Shown one piece after another: positions 8,519 through 16,548 of a stretch of 64,000 nucleotides of DNA (its first letter is position 1; every line of letters begins with the position of its first letter). The notes below the pieces were generated by a model. It searched no databases and had not been told where the DNA came from. It was given only the letters and a program-made list of their open reading frames with translations. The position numbers and the translations under genes are program-made. The stretch spans positions 102,191-166,190 of the forward strand of contig NZ_JAHBBH010000003.1 in the NCBI RefSeq assembly GCF_019331735.1, read 5' to 3'. The stretch comes from Bifidobacterium miconis. Its GTDB lineage: Bacteria; Actinomycetota; Actinomycetes; Actinomycetales; Bifidobacteriaceae.

Positions 8519-10096
8519 ATGAGCGCATTCGAACCGACCCTCACCCCGTTCGCCGACCACGACGAGGAGCTCGCCAAGGCGGAAGCCGGCGTCGCGGCCC
8601 TCGCCGCCACCCGCAACAACCGCTGGTACCCGAAGTTCCACATCGCCTCCAACGGCGGCTGGATCAACGATCCGAACGGCCTGTGCTTCTACAAGGGCCG
8701 CTGGCACGTCTTCTACCAGCTGCATCCGTACAGCTCCCAGTGGGGCCCGATGCACTGGGGCCACGTCTCCAGCGCCGACATGGTGACCTGGCGCCGCGAG
8801 CCGATCGCGTTCGCGCCGAGCCTCGAACAGGAGAAGAACGGCGTGTTCTCCGGCTCCGCGGTCATCGGCGACGACGGCAAGCTCAAGTTCTACTACACCG
8901 GCCACCGATGGTCGAACGGTGTGGACAACACGGGCGGCGACTGGCAGGTGCAGATGCTCGCCGAGCCGGACGACGACGACCTGACGCACGAGACCAAGCG
9001 CGGCATGATCATCGACTGCCCCGAAGGCAAGGTCGACCATCACTTCCGCGATCCGAAGGTGTGGAAGACCGCCGGCAAGTGGTGGATGACGTTCGGCGTG
9101 AGCTCGGCCGACAAGCGCGGCCAGATGTGGCTGTACGAGTCCGACGACATGGTCGAGTGGACGTTCAGGACCGTGCTGTTCGAACATCCGGATCCGGACG
9201 TGTTCATGCTCGAATGCCCCGACTTCTTCCCGATCCGCGACGCGGAGGGCAACGAGAAGTGGGTCATCGGCTTCTCCGCGATGGGCGCGAAGAAGCGCGG
9301 CTTCGAGATCCACAGCACGTCGGCCGCCGGCTACATGATCGGCTCGTGGACGCCGGGCGAGGCGTTCGTGCCGGAATCCGAGTTCCGCCTGTGGGATTGC
9401 GGCCACAACTTCTACGCGCCGCAGTCGTTCAACACGGTTCCCGGCGACACCGAGACGCCGGGCCGCGACGGCCGCCAGATCATGTACGGCTGGATGAGCC
9501 CGTTCATCGAGCCGGTCCCGATGCAGGACGACGGCTGGTGCGGCCAGCTCACGCTCCCGCGCGAGATCACGCTCGGCTCGCGCTGCGGCGATCTGCACAC
9601 CGCGCCGGTCGCGGAGGTCGAGGCCTTACGCGAGGACACGATCGATTTCGGCGCGATCGAACTGCCGCAGGACGGCGAGCGCGTGCTGCTGGACGACGCC
9701 GAGGCCGTGGAGATCGAGATGACGATCGACCTGGACGCGTCGACCGCGGAGCGTGCGGGCCTGCGCGTGCAGGCGACCGGCGACGGCGCGTATACGGCGA
9801 TCGGCTTCGATGAGCAGATCGGCCGCGTGGTGGTCGACCGCGGCGCGATGCGCAATGGTGACCGAGGCTACCGCGCCGCGCCGCTCGACGCGGACGAGCT
9901 GACCGGCAAGCTGGAGCTGCGCGTGTTCGTGGACCGTGGTTCGGTCGAGGTGTACGTGAACCACGGCCATCAGGTGCTGAGCTCCTACGCCTACGCCTCC
10001 GAAGGCCCGCGCGCGGTCAAGCTGGTGGCCGAGTCCGGGTCGCTCAAGGTGGATGCGCTCAAGATCCACCATCTCAAGTCCATCGGGCTGGAGTAG
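8519..10096 (+). CDS. cscA: GH32 beta-fructofuranosidase (sucrase/fructanase), cytoplasmic
   Basis: A 525-residue GH32 enzyme hydrolysing terminal beta-fructosyl bonds of sucrose and short fructo-oligosaccharides. The five-bladed propeller starts with WINDPNGL, carrying the nucleophile Asp; FRDPKV supplies the transition-state-stabilising Asp and MLECPDFF the acid/base Glu. The C-terminal beta-sandwich contains LRVFVDRGSVEVYVN. No signal peptide, consistent with an intracellular partner of the CscB permease. The start is fixed by AGGAAAGGAC just upstream. Product preference (sucrose versus inulin-type oligomers) is not visible. Confidence 0.95.
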   Translation: MSAFEPTLTPFADHDEELAKAEAGVAALAATRNNRWYPKFHIASNGGWINDPNGLCFYKGRWHVFYQLHPYSSQWGPMHWGHVSSADMVTWRREPIAFAPSLEQEKNGVFSGSAVIGDDGKLKFYYTGHRWSNGVDNTGGDWQVQMLAEPDDDDLTHETKRGMIIDCPEGKVDHHFRDPKVWKTAGKWWMTFGVSSADKRGQMWLYESDDMVEWTFRTVLFEHPDPDVFMLECPDFFPIRDAEGNEKWVIGFSAMGAKKRGFEIHSTSAAGYMIGSWTPGEAFVPESEFRLWDCGHNFYAPQSFNTVPGDTETPGRDGRQIMYGWMSPFIEPVPMQDDGWCGQLTLPREITLGSRCGDLHTAPVAEVEALREDTIDFGAIELPQDGERVLLDDAEAVEIEMTIDLDASTAERAGLRVQATGDGAYTAIGFDEQIGRVVVDRGAMRNGDRGYRAAPLDADELTGKLELRVFVDRGSVEVYVNHGHQVLSSYAYASEGPRAVKLVAESGSLKVDALKIHHLKSIGLE

Positions 10097-10114
10097 TCTC
10101 CCCGCCCTGCCCAG

Positions 10115-10271
10115 CTCCGGTTCCCGGGATTTCCCGCAAAAATCCCGGGAACCGGAGCGTGTTCAGTTGAACATGCCAAAGGCCGGAATCACGCCAATGT
10201 GGTTCCGGCCTTTGTTCGTTATTGTGCGGCTGCTGGTTCCCGGGATTGTCGGACCGAATCCCGGGAACCAG
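10115..10271. repeat. Two near-identical GGTTCCCGGGATT hairpins after cscA
   Basis: Hairpin 1 has 18-bp perfect arms (10115-10132 and 10140-10157) and hairpin 2 has 15-bp perfect arms (10233-10247 and 10257-10271). Both are built on GGTTCCCGGGATT and its complement, and a separate terminator hairpin lies between them. The shared core in two adjacent palindromes suggests local duplication. They start 18 bp after the cscA stop. Confidence 0.8.
10178..10213 (+). terminator. Rho-independent terminator after cscA
   Basis: AAAGGCCGGAA pairs with TTCCGGCCTTT across a 14-base loop, followed by GTTCGTTATTG. It is the most terminator-like of the three hairpins in the 307-bp gap between cscA and the convergent uppS end. 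Confidence 0.65.
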
Positions 10272-10325
10272 AAAACTTGCAACCTTTACCACTTTATCGG
10301 ATTGAGACTGCCCCATTTCTTTTCT

Positions 10326-10390
10326 CGGCTCCCCTTGTCAGGGGAGCTGTCACGAAGTGACTGAGGGGTAGTCAGAACCCGTCGCGTTAA
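10326..10390 (+). repeat. Dispersed two-hairpin repeat, subtype R, copy 1
   Basis: Core CGGCTCCCCTTGTCAGGGG then AGCTGTCAC-gaa-GTGACTGAGGGG and GTAGTCAGAACCC. Other copies are at 31429-31538, 42581-42664 and 56708-56822. This copy sits just downstream of uppS and has degenerate outer ends. Confidence 0.8.
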
Positions 10391-10403
10391 AAGCCAAGCA
10401 ACC

Positions 10404-11195
10404 CTACTTGGTCACCCCGCCGAAGCGACGGTCGCGGTGGATGTAGTGGTCGATCGACCGCCACAGCACCTCGCGTCCGCAGTCGGGGAACAGTTCGGGC
10501 ACAAAGTCCAGCTCGGCGTAGGCGGCCTGCCACGGCAGGAAGTTGCTGGTCCGCTGCTCGCCGGACGTGCGGATCACCAGATCGCAGTCGGGCACGTCGG
10601 GCAGGTAGAGGTGATCGGCGATCATCTTTTCGGTCACGCGGTCGCCGGAAATGCGCCCGTCGCGCACCTCGCGCGCGATCGCCGCGCACGCGTCGGCGAT
10701 TTCGGCGCGGCCGCCGTAGTTGATGCAGAACACCACGTCGATGACCTTGTTGTTCTTGGTGCGCTCCTGCGCGATCTCCAGCTCGTCGATCACCGACTTC
10801 CACAGCTTCGGCCGGCGGCCGGACCAGCGCACGCGCACGCCCCACTCGTCCATCTGCGCGACGCGGCGGTGGATGATCTCGCGCGAGAAGCCCATGAGGA
10901 AGCGCACTTCCTGCGGGGAGCGCTTCCAGTTTTCGGTTGAGAACGTGTACAGCGACAGGTAGCGCACGCCCGCTTCGATCGCGCCGGCGATCGTGTCGAA
11001 CACCACCGGCTCGGCGGCCTGATGCCCGTTGGTGCGGATCATGCCGCGCTGCTTGGCCCACCGGCCGTTGCCGTCCATGATCACGCCCACATGGCGGGGC
11101 ACCTTGTTCTTCGGAAAATCGGGGATGATGGACGGGTCGGAAAAGGGCGCCGCCGGAATGTCCAGCGACGTGTAGTCGACGTTCTCAAAAGCCAT
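10404..11195 (-). CDS. uppS: Undecaprenyl (polyprenyl) diphosphate synthase
   Basis: A 263-residue cis-prenyltransferase condensing isopentenyl diphosphate units onto farnesyl diphosphate to make the lipid carrier for peptidoglycan and exopolysaccharide. Catalytic VIMDGNGRWAKQR and the substrate motif RTSGEQRTSNFLPWQ are intact. The ATG at 11193-11195 (MAFENVDYTS) lies 5 bp after the recO stop; a longer in-frame start inside recO is less likely. It is the last gene of the block starting with dxr and ispG, so one strand holds MEP isoprenoid steps and the carrier-lipid synthase. Confidence 0.95.
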   Translation of the reverse strand: MAFENVDYTSLDIPAAPFSDPSIIPDFPKNKVPRHVGVIMDGNGRWAKQRGMIRTNGHQAAEPVVFDTIAGAIEAGVRYLSLYTFSTENWKRSPQEVRFLMGFSREIIHRRVAQMDEWGVRVRWSGRRPKLWKSVIDELEIAQERTKNNKVIDVVFCINYGGRAEIADACAAIAREVRDGRISGDRVTEKMIADHLYLPDVPDCDLVIRTSGEQRTSNFLPWQAAYAELDFVPELFPDCGREVLWRSIDHYIHRDRRFGGVTK

Positions 11196-11200
11196 ACCCG

Positions 11201-12013
11201 CTAATCTAGCAAGCGCAGCGAACGAATCGGCCGTTCCATGTAGTACTCGCTCCACTCCTCCACCAGACGCCGCGTCGCCGGCAGCAATGGACCGTCATGC
11301 GTCGAAATCGTCCGGGCCGTCGTGTGAGACGGCAGACCATTCGGCAGACCATCCGGCAGCCCATCCGAAACCTCGGCAACAGGCCCGTCCAGCACGCTCC
11401 AGTCGCCGTGCACGAGCGCCGTGAACTGCCGCAGCACGGCCGGTTCGACCCGGTGCGCGTCAGGCGTGTGGTCGCGTTCGCACATCACGCCGCCGGACGC
11501 GACCGACATCCACGCGGGAGCCCCGACCGGCTCGCCGCACACGACGCACGAGACGAGCCGCGGCGACCAGCCGGCGAGCGCGAGCGCGCGCATCACGTAT
11601 GAGTCGCCGATCGCCTGGGGGGCGTGCGCGTGTTTGGCGAGCACGTTGAGCGCGCCGATGAGCAGCCGGTACTGCGCCGGCACACGTTCGTGCTCGGTCG
11701 GCACGAGCCGGTCGATGGTTTCGACGATGACGTTGGCGGCCACGTACGCGTCGTAGTCGGCGGCGATGGGCGCGGCGTAGGCGGCGACCGATTCGGCTTG
11801 GGAGACGACGTCGAGCGAACGACCGACGGCGACGAGTACGTCGACGCGCATGAACGGTTCGAGCCGGGCGCCGAAACGCGACTTGACCTTGCGCGCGCCT
11901 TTGGCGACGGCGCGGATTTTGCCGTGGGAGCGCGTGAGCATGGTGATGATGCGGTCGGCTTCGCCGAGTTTGGTGGTGCGCAGGACGACGGCTTCGTCTC
12001 GGTACAGCGGCAT
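11201..12013 (-). CDS. recO: DNA repair protein RecO
   Basis: A 270-residue RecO, which loads RecA with RecR during RecFOR recombinational repair. The OB-fold start MPLYRDEAVVLRTTKLGEAD and the zinc-site cysteines CVVCGEPVG and GVMCERD are present. AAAGGAG stands upstream of ATG 12011-12013. Near the C-terminus there is a short tandem of D/N-G-L-P units (DGLPDGLPNGLP), unusual in RecO and encoded by near-identical 12-base units. It is followed at 5 bp by uppS, as in many actinobacteria. Confidence 0.95.
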   Translation of the reverse strand: MPLYRDEAVVLRTTKLGEADRIITMLTRSHGKIRAVAKGARKVKSRFGARLEPFMRVDVLVAVGRSLDVVSQAESVAAYAAPIAADYDAYVAANVIVETIDRLVPTEHERVPAQYRLLIGALNVLAKHAHAPQAIGDSYVMRALALAGWSPRLVSCVVCGEPVGAPAWMSVASGGVMCERDHTPDAHRVEPAVLRQFTALVHGDWSVLDGPVAEVSDGLPDGLPNGLPSHTTARTISTHDGPLLPATRRLVEEWSEYYMERPIRSLRLLD

Positions 12014-12069
12014 GCTGTCGGCTCCTTTCGACTTGTTCGAAATCGGTTCGGGCTTGTTCGGTCGCGCCC

Positions 12070-13890
12070 TCAGTACACGAACAGCCCCCAGAACGCGAAG
12101 AACAGCAGCACGTACAGCATGGTGGCGGCCGTGATCCAGAACAGCACGCGTCCGAGCCGCGTGGAGGCGAGCACCGGTTCGCGCCCGCTGACCACGGCGC
12201 GGATCGAACCGGCCCGCGGCGGCCATTGGAGCATGCCGCGCGAGGCGGCCACTTCGATGAGCCGCGCGAACACGCCGCTCCACGCCCACACGACGAGCGT
12301 GCACACGATCTGGATGACCGGCCAGCTCCATTGCGTGAGCCCCGGGTCGTCGTCGGGCGCACTGCCCCATGCGAGCCGCACCACGCCCATGACGACCTGT
12401 CCGAGTCCGGCGGCGAACAGGAGCAGCGTCGCCAGCGTGGTCAGGGTCATGGTCAGCAATGCGTTGCCGAATCCGTGTGCGAAGCCGAGCGCATTGCGCT
12501 GGCGCCGGCGGCCCAGCCGTGCCCGCAGCGTGACGATTGCGGCCGCGATCGTCACGATCAGGTCGACCAGCACCATGACGAGCATCGACGCGTGCAATAT
12601 CAGCCCGTAGACGGTCATGCCGCGGCGCGCGGTCAGGTCGTCGGGCACGGCGATCGACTGGTAGAGCGAGTCGCCGGCGACGCGCTCGCTGGTCTGCACG
12701 AGCCCCGCGACGGTGCCCACGGCCCAGTCGGTCAGGTCGCGCACGTAGTCGTCGGCGAACGGCGTGCCGGGTTCCTCGTCGCTGCCGAGGCGCATGACAT
12801 GGTTCGCGATCGGATAGGCGCGCACGGTCACGTCCGTGTTGCCGGCCTGCCGCGCGAGGTCGAAGATCGTTTCGGTGCCTTCGACCTGCGCGGTCATCAC
12901 GTCCTTGGAGCCGTAGGCGACGAATGTGGGGATCGAGTAGGCGGCCGTGTTCGGCACGTCGGGAAGGTCGAAGTTGGTCAGGCCGATCACGGTCGCGTCC
13001 GCGCTGAACACGCGCCGCACGATCGACTGGTAGCCGTCGTTGGCGCCGACGAGCGCGAAGTCCTGCGCGGCGAGGAAGCCGAGCGACTGCCGCGGCGTGT
13101 ACACCATCGGGCTGAGCAGGATCTGGAACGCGATGTTCGGATCCTGTCGCAGCAGGTAGGAGGAGATCCACGTCGATTCGCTGGTCGCGTAGATGCCGAC
13201 GTGCGCGGAATCGACGTTGTCCAGTCCGCGCAGCAGGTCGACGACCTGATCGTAGGCTGCGGCGGACGCGGGATAGTCGCGCGTCACGTCGTTCGTGGAC
13301 CAGATCGGCTTGTCGATGACGGCCGTGACGAATCCGGCCGACGCCATGCTGGTCGCGACGTCGCCGAACGAGTCGTCCGGCGTGCCGCCGTGCCCGGCGC
13401 CGTGCATGAACACGACGCCGGGCAGATTATCGAGCGACGATCGCACGGTCGCGCCGGACTGCTCGTCGTTGGCGGCGTTCGTGCCAAGCGATGTGCCGTT
13501 CTTCGCATCGTCGGTGCCACCCGCGTCACCGTTGCCCGTTTTCAGTTTCGGCTCACGGATGAGCACGCGGATGCGCTGCTTCTCGCCGGTCGCGGGCCGC
13601 GTCGCCGTGACGTACATGGTACGTTCGGTCACGTCGTAGTCGCCGACCTGATGCAGCGTGACGTGGCGCGGATTGTCGAACGTGACGGCCGTGTCGGCGG
13701 CAAGCGACGCGATGGTCTGCCCGGTCGGTTCGTTGTTCCACGATACGGTCGTCGCGTTGGACACATAGACGAGGATGCCAAGCAGGATCACGAATATCGG
13801 CACGCGCAGCATGAGCCGGCGCCCGATGCCCCACGATTGCGCCGGCTGCGTGGACTCCCCCATCTTCTCCCGCTGCGTCACGCGTTCCAT
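12070..13890 (-). CDS. Membrane-anchored alpha/beta hydrolase, function unknown
   Basis: A 606-residue protein: short cytoplasmic N-terminus, one helix (LRVPIFVILLGILVYV, about 28-45), a large hydrolase domain, then four or five C-terminal helices. The domain has the oxyanion-type LPGVVFMHGAGHGG, a nucleophile elbow IYATSESTW (A-x-S-x-S rather than G-x-S-x-G), a candidate acid in YGSKDV and a candidate His in IANHVMR, giving a plausible Ser-Asp-His triad. An envelope-facing esterase or acyl hydrolase is an inference. It lies 56 bp upstream of recO. The start is uncertain: ATG 13890 has a weak TTAGAT six bases upstream, and ATG 13863 has GGGAG three bases upstream. Confidence 0.75.
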   Translation of the reverse strand: MERVTQREKMGESTQPAQSWGIGRRLMLRVPIFVILLGILVYVSNATTVSWNNEPTGQTIASLAADTAVTFDNPRHVTLHQVGDYDVTERTMYVTATRPATGEKQRIRVLIREPKLKTGNGDAGGTDDAKNGTSLGTNAANDEQSGATVRSSLDNLPGVVFMHGAGHGGTPDDSFGDVATSMASAGFVTAVIDKPIWSTNDVTRDYPASAAAYDQVVDLLRGLDNVDSAHVGIYATSESTWISSYLLRQDPNIAFQILLSPMVYTPRQSLGFLAAQDFALVGANDGYQSIVRRVFSADATVIGLTNFDLPDVPNTAAYSIPTFVAYGSKDVMTAQVEGTETIFDLARQAGNTDVTVRAYPIANHVMRLGSDEEPGTPFADDYVRDLTDWAVGTVAGLVQTSERVAGDSLYQSIAVPDDLTARRGMTVYGLILHASMLVMVLVDLIVTIAAAIVTLRARLGRRRQRNALGFAHGFGNALLTMTLTTLATLLLFAAGLGQVVMGVVRLAWGSAPDDDPGLTQWSWPVIQIVCTLVVWAWSGVFARLIEVAASRGMLQWPPRAGSIRAVVSGREPVLASTRLGRVLFWITAATMLYVLLFFAFWGLFVY

Positions 13891-13937
13891 CCCTGCATCT
13901 AATGCCTAACCCTGTTGTTCGTTCAATGCCATCAATG

Positions 13938-14048
13938 CTGGCGGAGCCTCGGCTCCCTCGGCTGAGGGAGCTGTCAGCCGTAGGCTGACCGAGGGAGCGT
14001 CATGGCACGCAGTGCCAGGCAACATGGCACCGCGCATAGCGCGGTACC
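13938..14048 (+). repeat. Dispersed multi-hairpin repeat, subtype Q, copy 1
   Basis: CTGGCGGAGCCTCGGCTCCC, then CTCGGCTGAGGGAGCTG, CAGCC-gta-GGCTG, CGAGGGAGCGTC, GGCAC-gca-GTGCC and a last CCGCGC-ATAG-CGCGG stem. It fills the gap between the ispG 3' end and the hydrolase. Related copies: 28425-28540, 30352-30464, 34462-34579 and, inverted, 37426-37500. Confidence 0.85.
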
Positions 14049-14052
14049 GCTC

Positions 14053-15288
14053 CTACCGGTTCGGATGCTGGATCGGCACGACGACCGGGCCGGTGGAGCC
14101 GGCCGGCACCTTGCCGTCGGCCTCCATCTGCGCGGCGATGTCGTTGGCGATCGTGAGCAGCGTGTCGACGATCTGGTCCTCGGGCACGGTCTTGACGACC
14201 TTGCCCTTGATGAAGATCTGTCCCTTGCCGTTGCCGGACGCCACGCCGAGGTCGGCCTCGCGAGCCTCGCCCGGGCCGTTGACGATGCAACCCATGACGG
14301 CCACGCGGATCGGCGCGGTGATGTTCTTCAGGCCTTCGGTCACGGCGGAGGCAAGCTGGATCACGTCCACCTGCGCGCGGCCGCAGCTCGGGCAGGAGAT
14401 GATGTCGAACTTGCGCGGACGCAGGCCCATGTATTCGAGTAGCTTGCAGCCGACCTTCACCTCTTCGACCGGCGGTGCGGACAGCGACACGCGGATCGTG
14501 TCGCCGATGCCCTCGGCGAGCAGCGCGCCGAACGCGAGGCACGACTTGATGGTGCCCTGCCATGCCGGGCCGGCTTCGGTGACGCCGAGGTGCAACGGCC
14601 AGTCGCCCTTCGAGGCGAGCAGACGGTAGGTCTGCACCATGGTGATCACGTCGTGGTGCTTGACGGAGATCTTGAAGTCGTGGAAGCCGACGTCCTCGAA
14701 CATGCGCGCCTCCTTGAGCGCGCTGGCCACGAGCGCCTCCGGGGTGGGGCCGCCGTACTTGGCGTACAGGTCCTTGTCGAGCGAGCCGGCGTTCACGCCG
14801 ATGCGCAGCGAGATGCCCGCGTCGGTCGCGGCCTTGCAGATGTCGGGGCCGACCTGGTCGAACTTGCGGATGTTGCCCGGGTTGACGCGCACGGCCGCGC
14901 AGCCCGCGTCAATGGCTTGGAACACGTACTTGGACTGGAAGTGGATGTCGGCGATGACCGGGATCGGCGACTTGCGCACGATCTCGGGCAGCGCGTCCGC
15001 ATCGTCCTGGCTCGGCACGGCGACGCGCACGATGTCGCAACCGGCGGCGGTCAGCTCGGCGATCTGCTGGAGCGTGGCGCCGACGTTTGCGGTGAGCGTG
15101 TTGGTCATCGACTGCACGCTGATGGGCGCTCCCCCGCCGACCGGCACGGGACCGACCATGATGCGGCGCGACTTGCGGCGCGGGTGCAGCGGCGATTCGC
15201 TGGTCAGCTCGACCGGATCGCCGGTTTTGCGGAACGGCTTGCCGGCGGGCGGCTGAAGGGTGGTGGATTCGGCGTTCGGCGTGTTCAT
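14053..15288 (-). CDS. ispG: 4-hydroxy-3-methylbut-2-en-1-yl diphosphate synthase
   Basis: A 411-residue IspG (GcpE) of the MEP pathway, a [4Fe-4S] enzyme converting methylerythritol cyclodiphosphate to HMBPP. The TIM-barrel half includes [15 protein letters not shown] and RVNPGNI. The C-terminal half has the cluster ligands in SCPSCGR and [14 protein letters not shown] 15286-15288 (MNTPNAES) with AGGGGA upstream is preferred over an upstream start giving an unrelated 18-residue extension. It lies 75 bp after dxr, its pathway neighbour. Confidence 0.95.
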   Translation of the reverse strand: MNTPNAESTTLQPPAGKPFRKTGDPVELTSESPLHPRRKSRRIMVGPVPVGGGAPISVQSMTNTLTANVGATLQQIAELTAAGCDIVRVAVPSQDDADALPEIVRKSPIPVIADIHFQSKYVFQAIDAGCAAVRVNPGNIRKFDQVGPDICKAATDAGISLRIGVNAGSLDKDLYAKYGGPTPEALVASALKEARMFEDVGFHDFKISVKHHDVITMVQTYRLLASKGDWPLHLGVTEAGPAWQGTIKSCLAFGALLAEGIGDTIRVSLSAPPVEEVKVGCKLLEYMGLRPRKFDIISCPSCGRAQVDVIQLASAVTEGLKNITAPIRVAVMGCIVNGPGEAREADLGVASGNGKGQIFIKGKVVKTVPEDQIVDTLLTIANDIAAQMEADGKVPAGSTGPVVVPIQHPNR

Positions 15289-15363
15289 GTTCTGATTCGT
15301 TCCCCTACGCGTCTCATAGTTACGGGCCGGCGGCAACCGCACGGCCCGTATTCACGATATCGA

Positions 15364-16548
15364 CTACTGCCTGTTTATCAGATCGTCCGCACGACGGCGG
15401 GCTTCCAGCTCGAGTCGGCTCATTTCCTCCACGGATGCGAACAGCGGATTGCCGCGCAGTTCGGCGTCCATCTCGTCGAGCACCTCCCTGACGGTGTCGA
15501 CGATGCCGAGATACGGCAGCCGGTGTCCGAGGAACGCGTGCACGGCCTGCTCGTTGGCCGCGTTGAGCACGGCCGTATGCTTTTCGGAGGCCTTGAGGCA
15601 GTGGCGTGCCAGCGAGACGGCGGGGAACGCCTCGTCGTCGAGCGGCTCGAACGTCCACTGCGCGGCCTTGGTCCAGTCGCAGGCGGCCGCCACGTTGCCG
15701 AGACGATCCGGCGCGGACAGGCCGAGCGCGATCGGCAGGCGCATGTCCGGCGGCGACGCCTGACAGATCGTCGCGCCGTCGCGGAATTCGACCATCGAAT
15801 GCACGATAGACTGCGGGTGCACGGTCACGGCGATGCGGTCCGGCTCGATGTCGAACAGCCGACTCGCCTCGATGACTTCGAGGCCCTTGTTCATGAGCGT
15901 GGACGAGTTGATGGTGACGACCGGGCCCATGTGCCACGTCGGGTGGTTCAATGCCTGTTCAGGTGTGATGTCGGCCATGTCGGCGCGCTTCCACCCGCGG
16001 AACGGGCCTCCGGACGCGGTGACGACGAGCCTGCTGACCTCGCCGTGCGTGCCGGCGCGCAGCGACTGCCAGATCGCGGAATGTTCGGAGTCGACCGGAT
16101 TGATCTGGTCGTCGCGCGTCTGCGCGCCGAACAGCAGATGGCCGCCGGCCACGACGGACTCCTTGTTGGCGAGCGCCAGCTGGGAGCCGGCCTTGAGCGC
16201 GGCGATGGACGGTTCGAGTCCGATGGATCCGGTGATGCCGTTGAGCACGACGGCGGCCCCGCTGCCGGCCAGTTCGATGACGGCCTCGGGACCGGCCTGA
16301 ATGGTGGTGTCCTTGGCGCCGGCCGCGTCGAGCGCCTCGCGCAGCGGCTTGGCGGCCGCCTTGTCGTAGACGGCGACCTGCGGCACGTGGAACCGCGCCG
16401 CCTGTTGGGCGAGCAGGTCGACGTGCGCGCCGCCCGCGGCCAGACCGGTAACGACGAAGCGTTCGGGATGGCGCGAGATGACGTCGAGGCCCTGCGTGCC
16501 AATGGATCCGGTGGATCCGAGAATGACGACTGTTTTGAGCTGGTTCAC
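15364..16548 (-). CDS. dxr: 1-deoxy-D-xylulose 5-phosphate reductoisomerase
   Basis: A 394-residue Dxr, the committed NADPH-dependent step of the MEP pathway. The NADP-binding VILGSTGSIGTQ, the NKES loop (LANKESVVAGG) and the metal-site PVDSEHSAI are intact. It starts with GTG (16546-16548) overlapping the TGA of the upstream DivIVA-repeat gene as GTGA, so translational coupling is likely. Length is typical. Confidence 0.96.
   Translation of the reverse strand: MNQLKTVVILGSTGSIGTQGLDVISRHPERFVVTGLAAGGAHVDLLAQQAARFHVPQVAVYDKAAAKPLREALDAAGAKDTTIQAGPEAVIELAGSGAAVVLNGITGSIGLEPSIAALKAGSQLALANKESVVAGGHLLFGAQTRDDQINPVDSEHSAIWQSLRAGTHGEVSRLVVTASGGPFRGWKRADMADITPEQALNHPTWHMGPVVTINSSTLMNKGLEVIEASRLFDIEPDRIAVTVHPQSIVHSMVEFRDGATICQASPPDMRLPIALGLSAPDRLGNVAAACDWTKAAQWTFEPLDDEAFPAVSLARHCLKASEKHTAVLNAANEQAVHAFLGHRLPYLGIVDTVREVLDEMDAELRGNPLFASVEEMSRLELEARRRADDLINRQ

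Noticed and set aside
11201..13171. 656-residue frame joining recO to sequence opposite/overlapping the hydrolase
   Set aside because: The RecO part starts at 12013 with a good ribosome site; the extension is an out-of-frame reading of the hydrolase gene.
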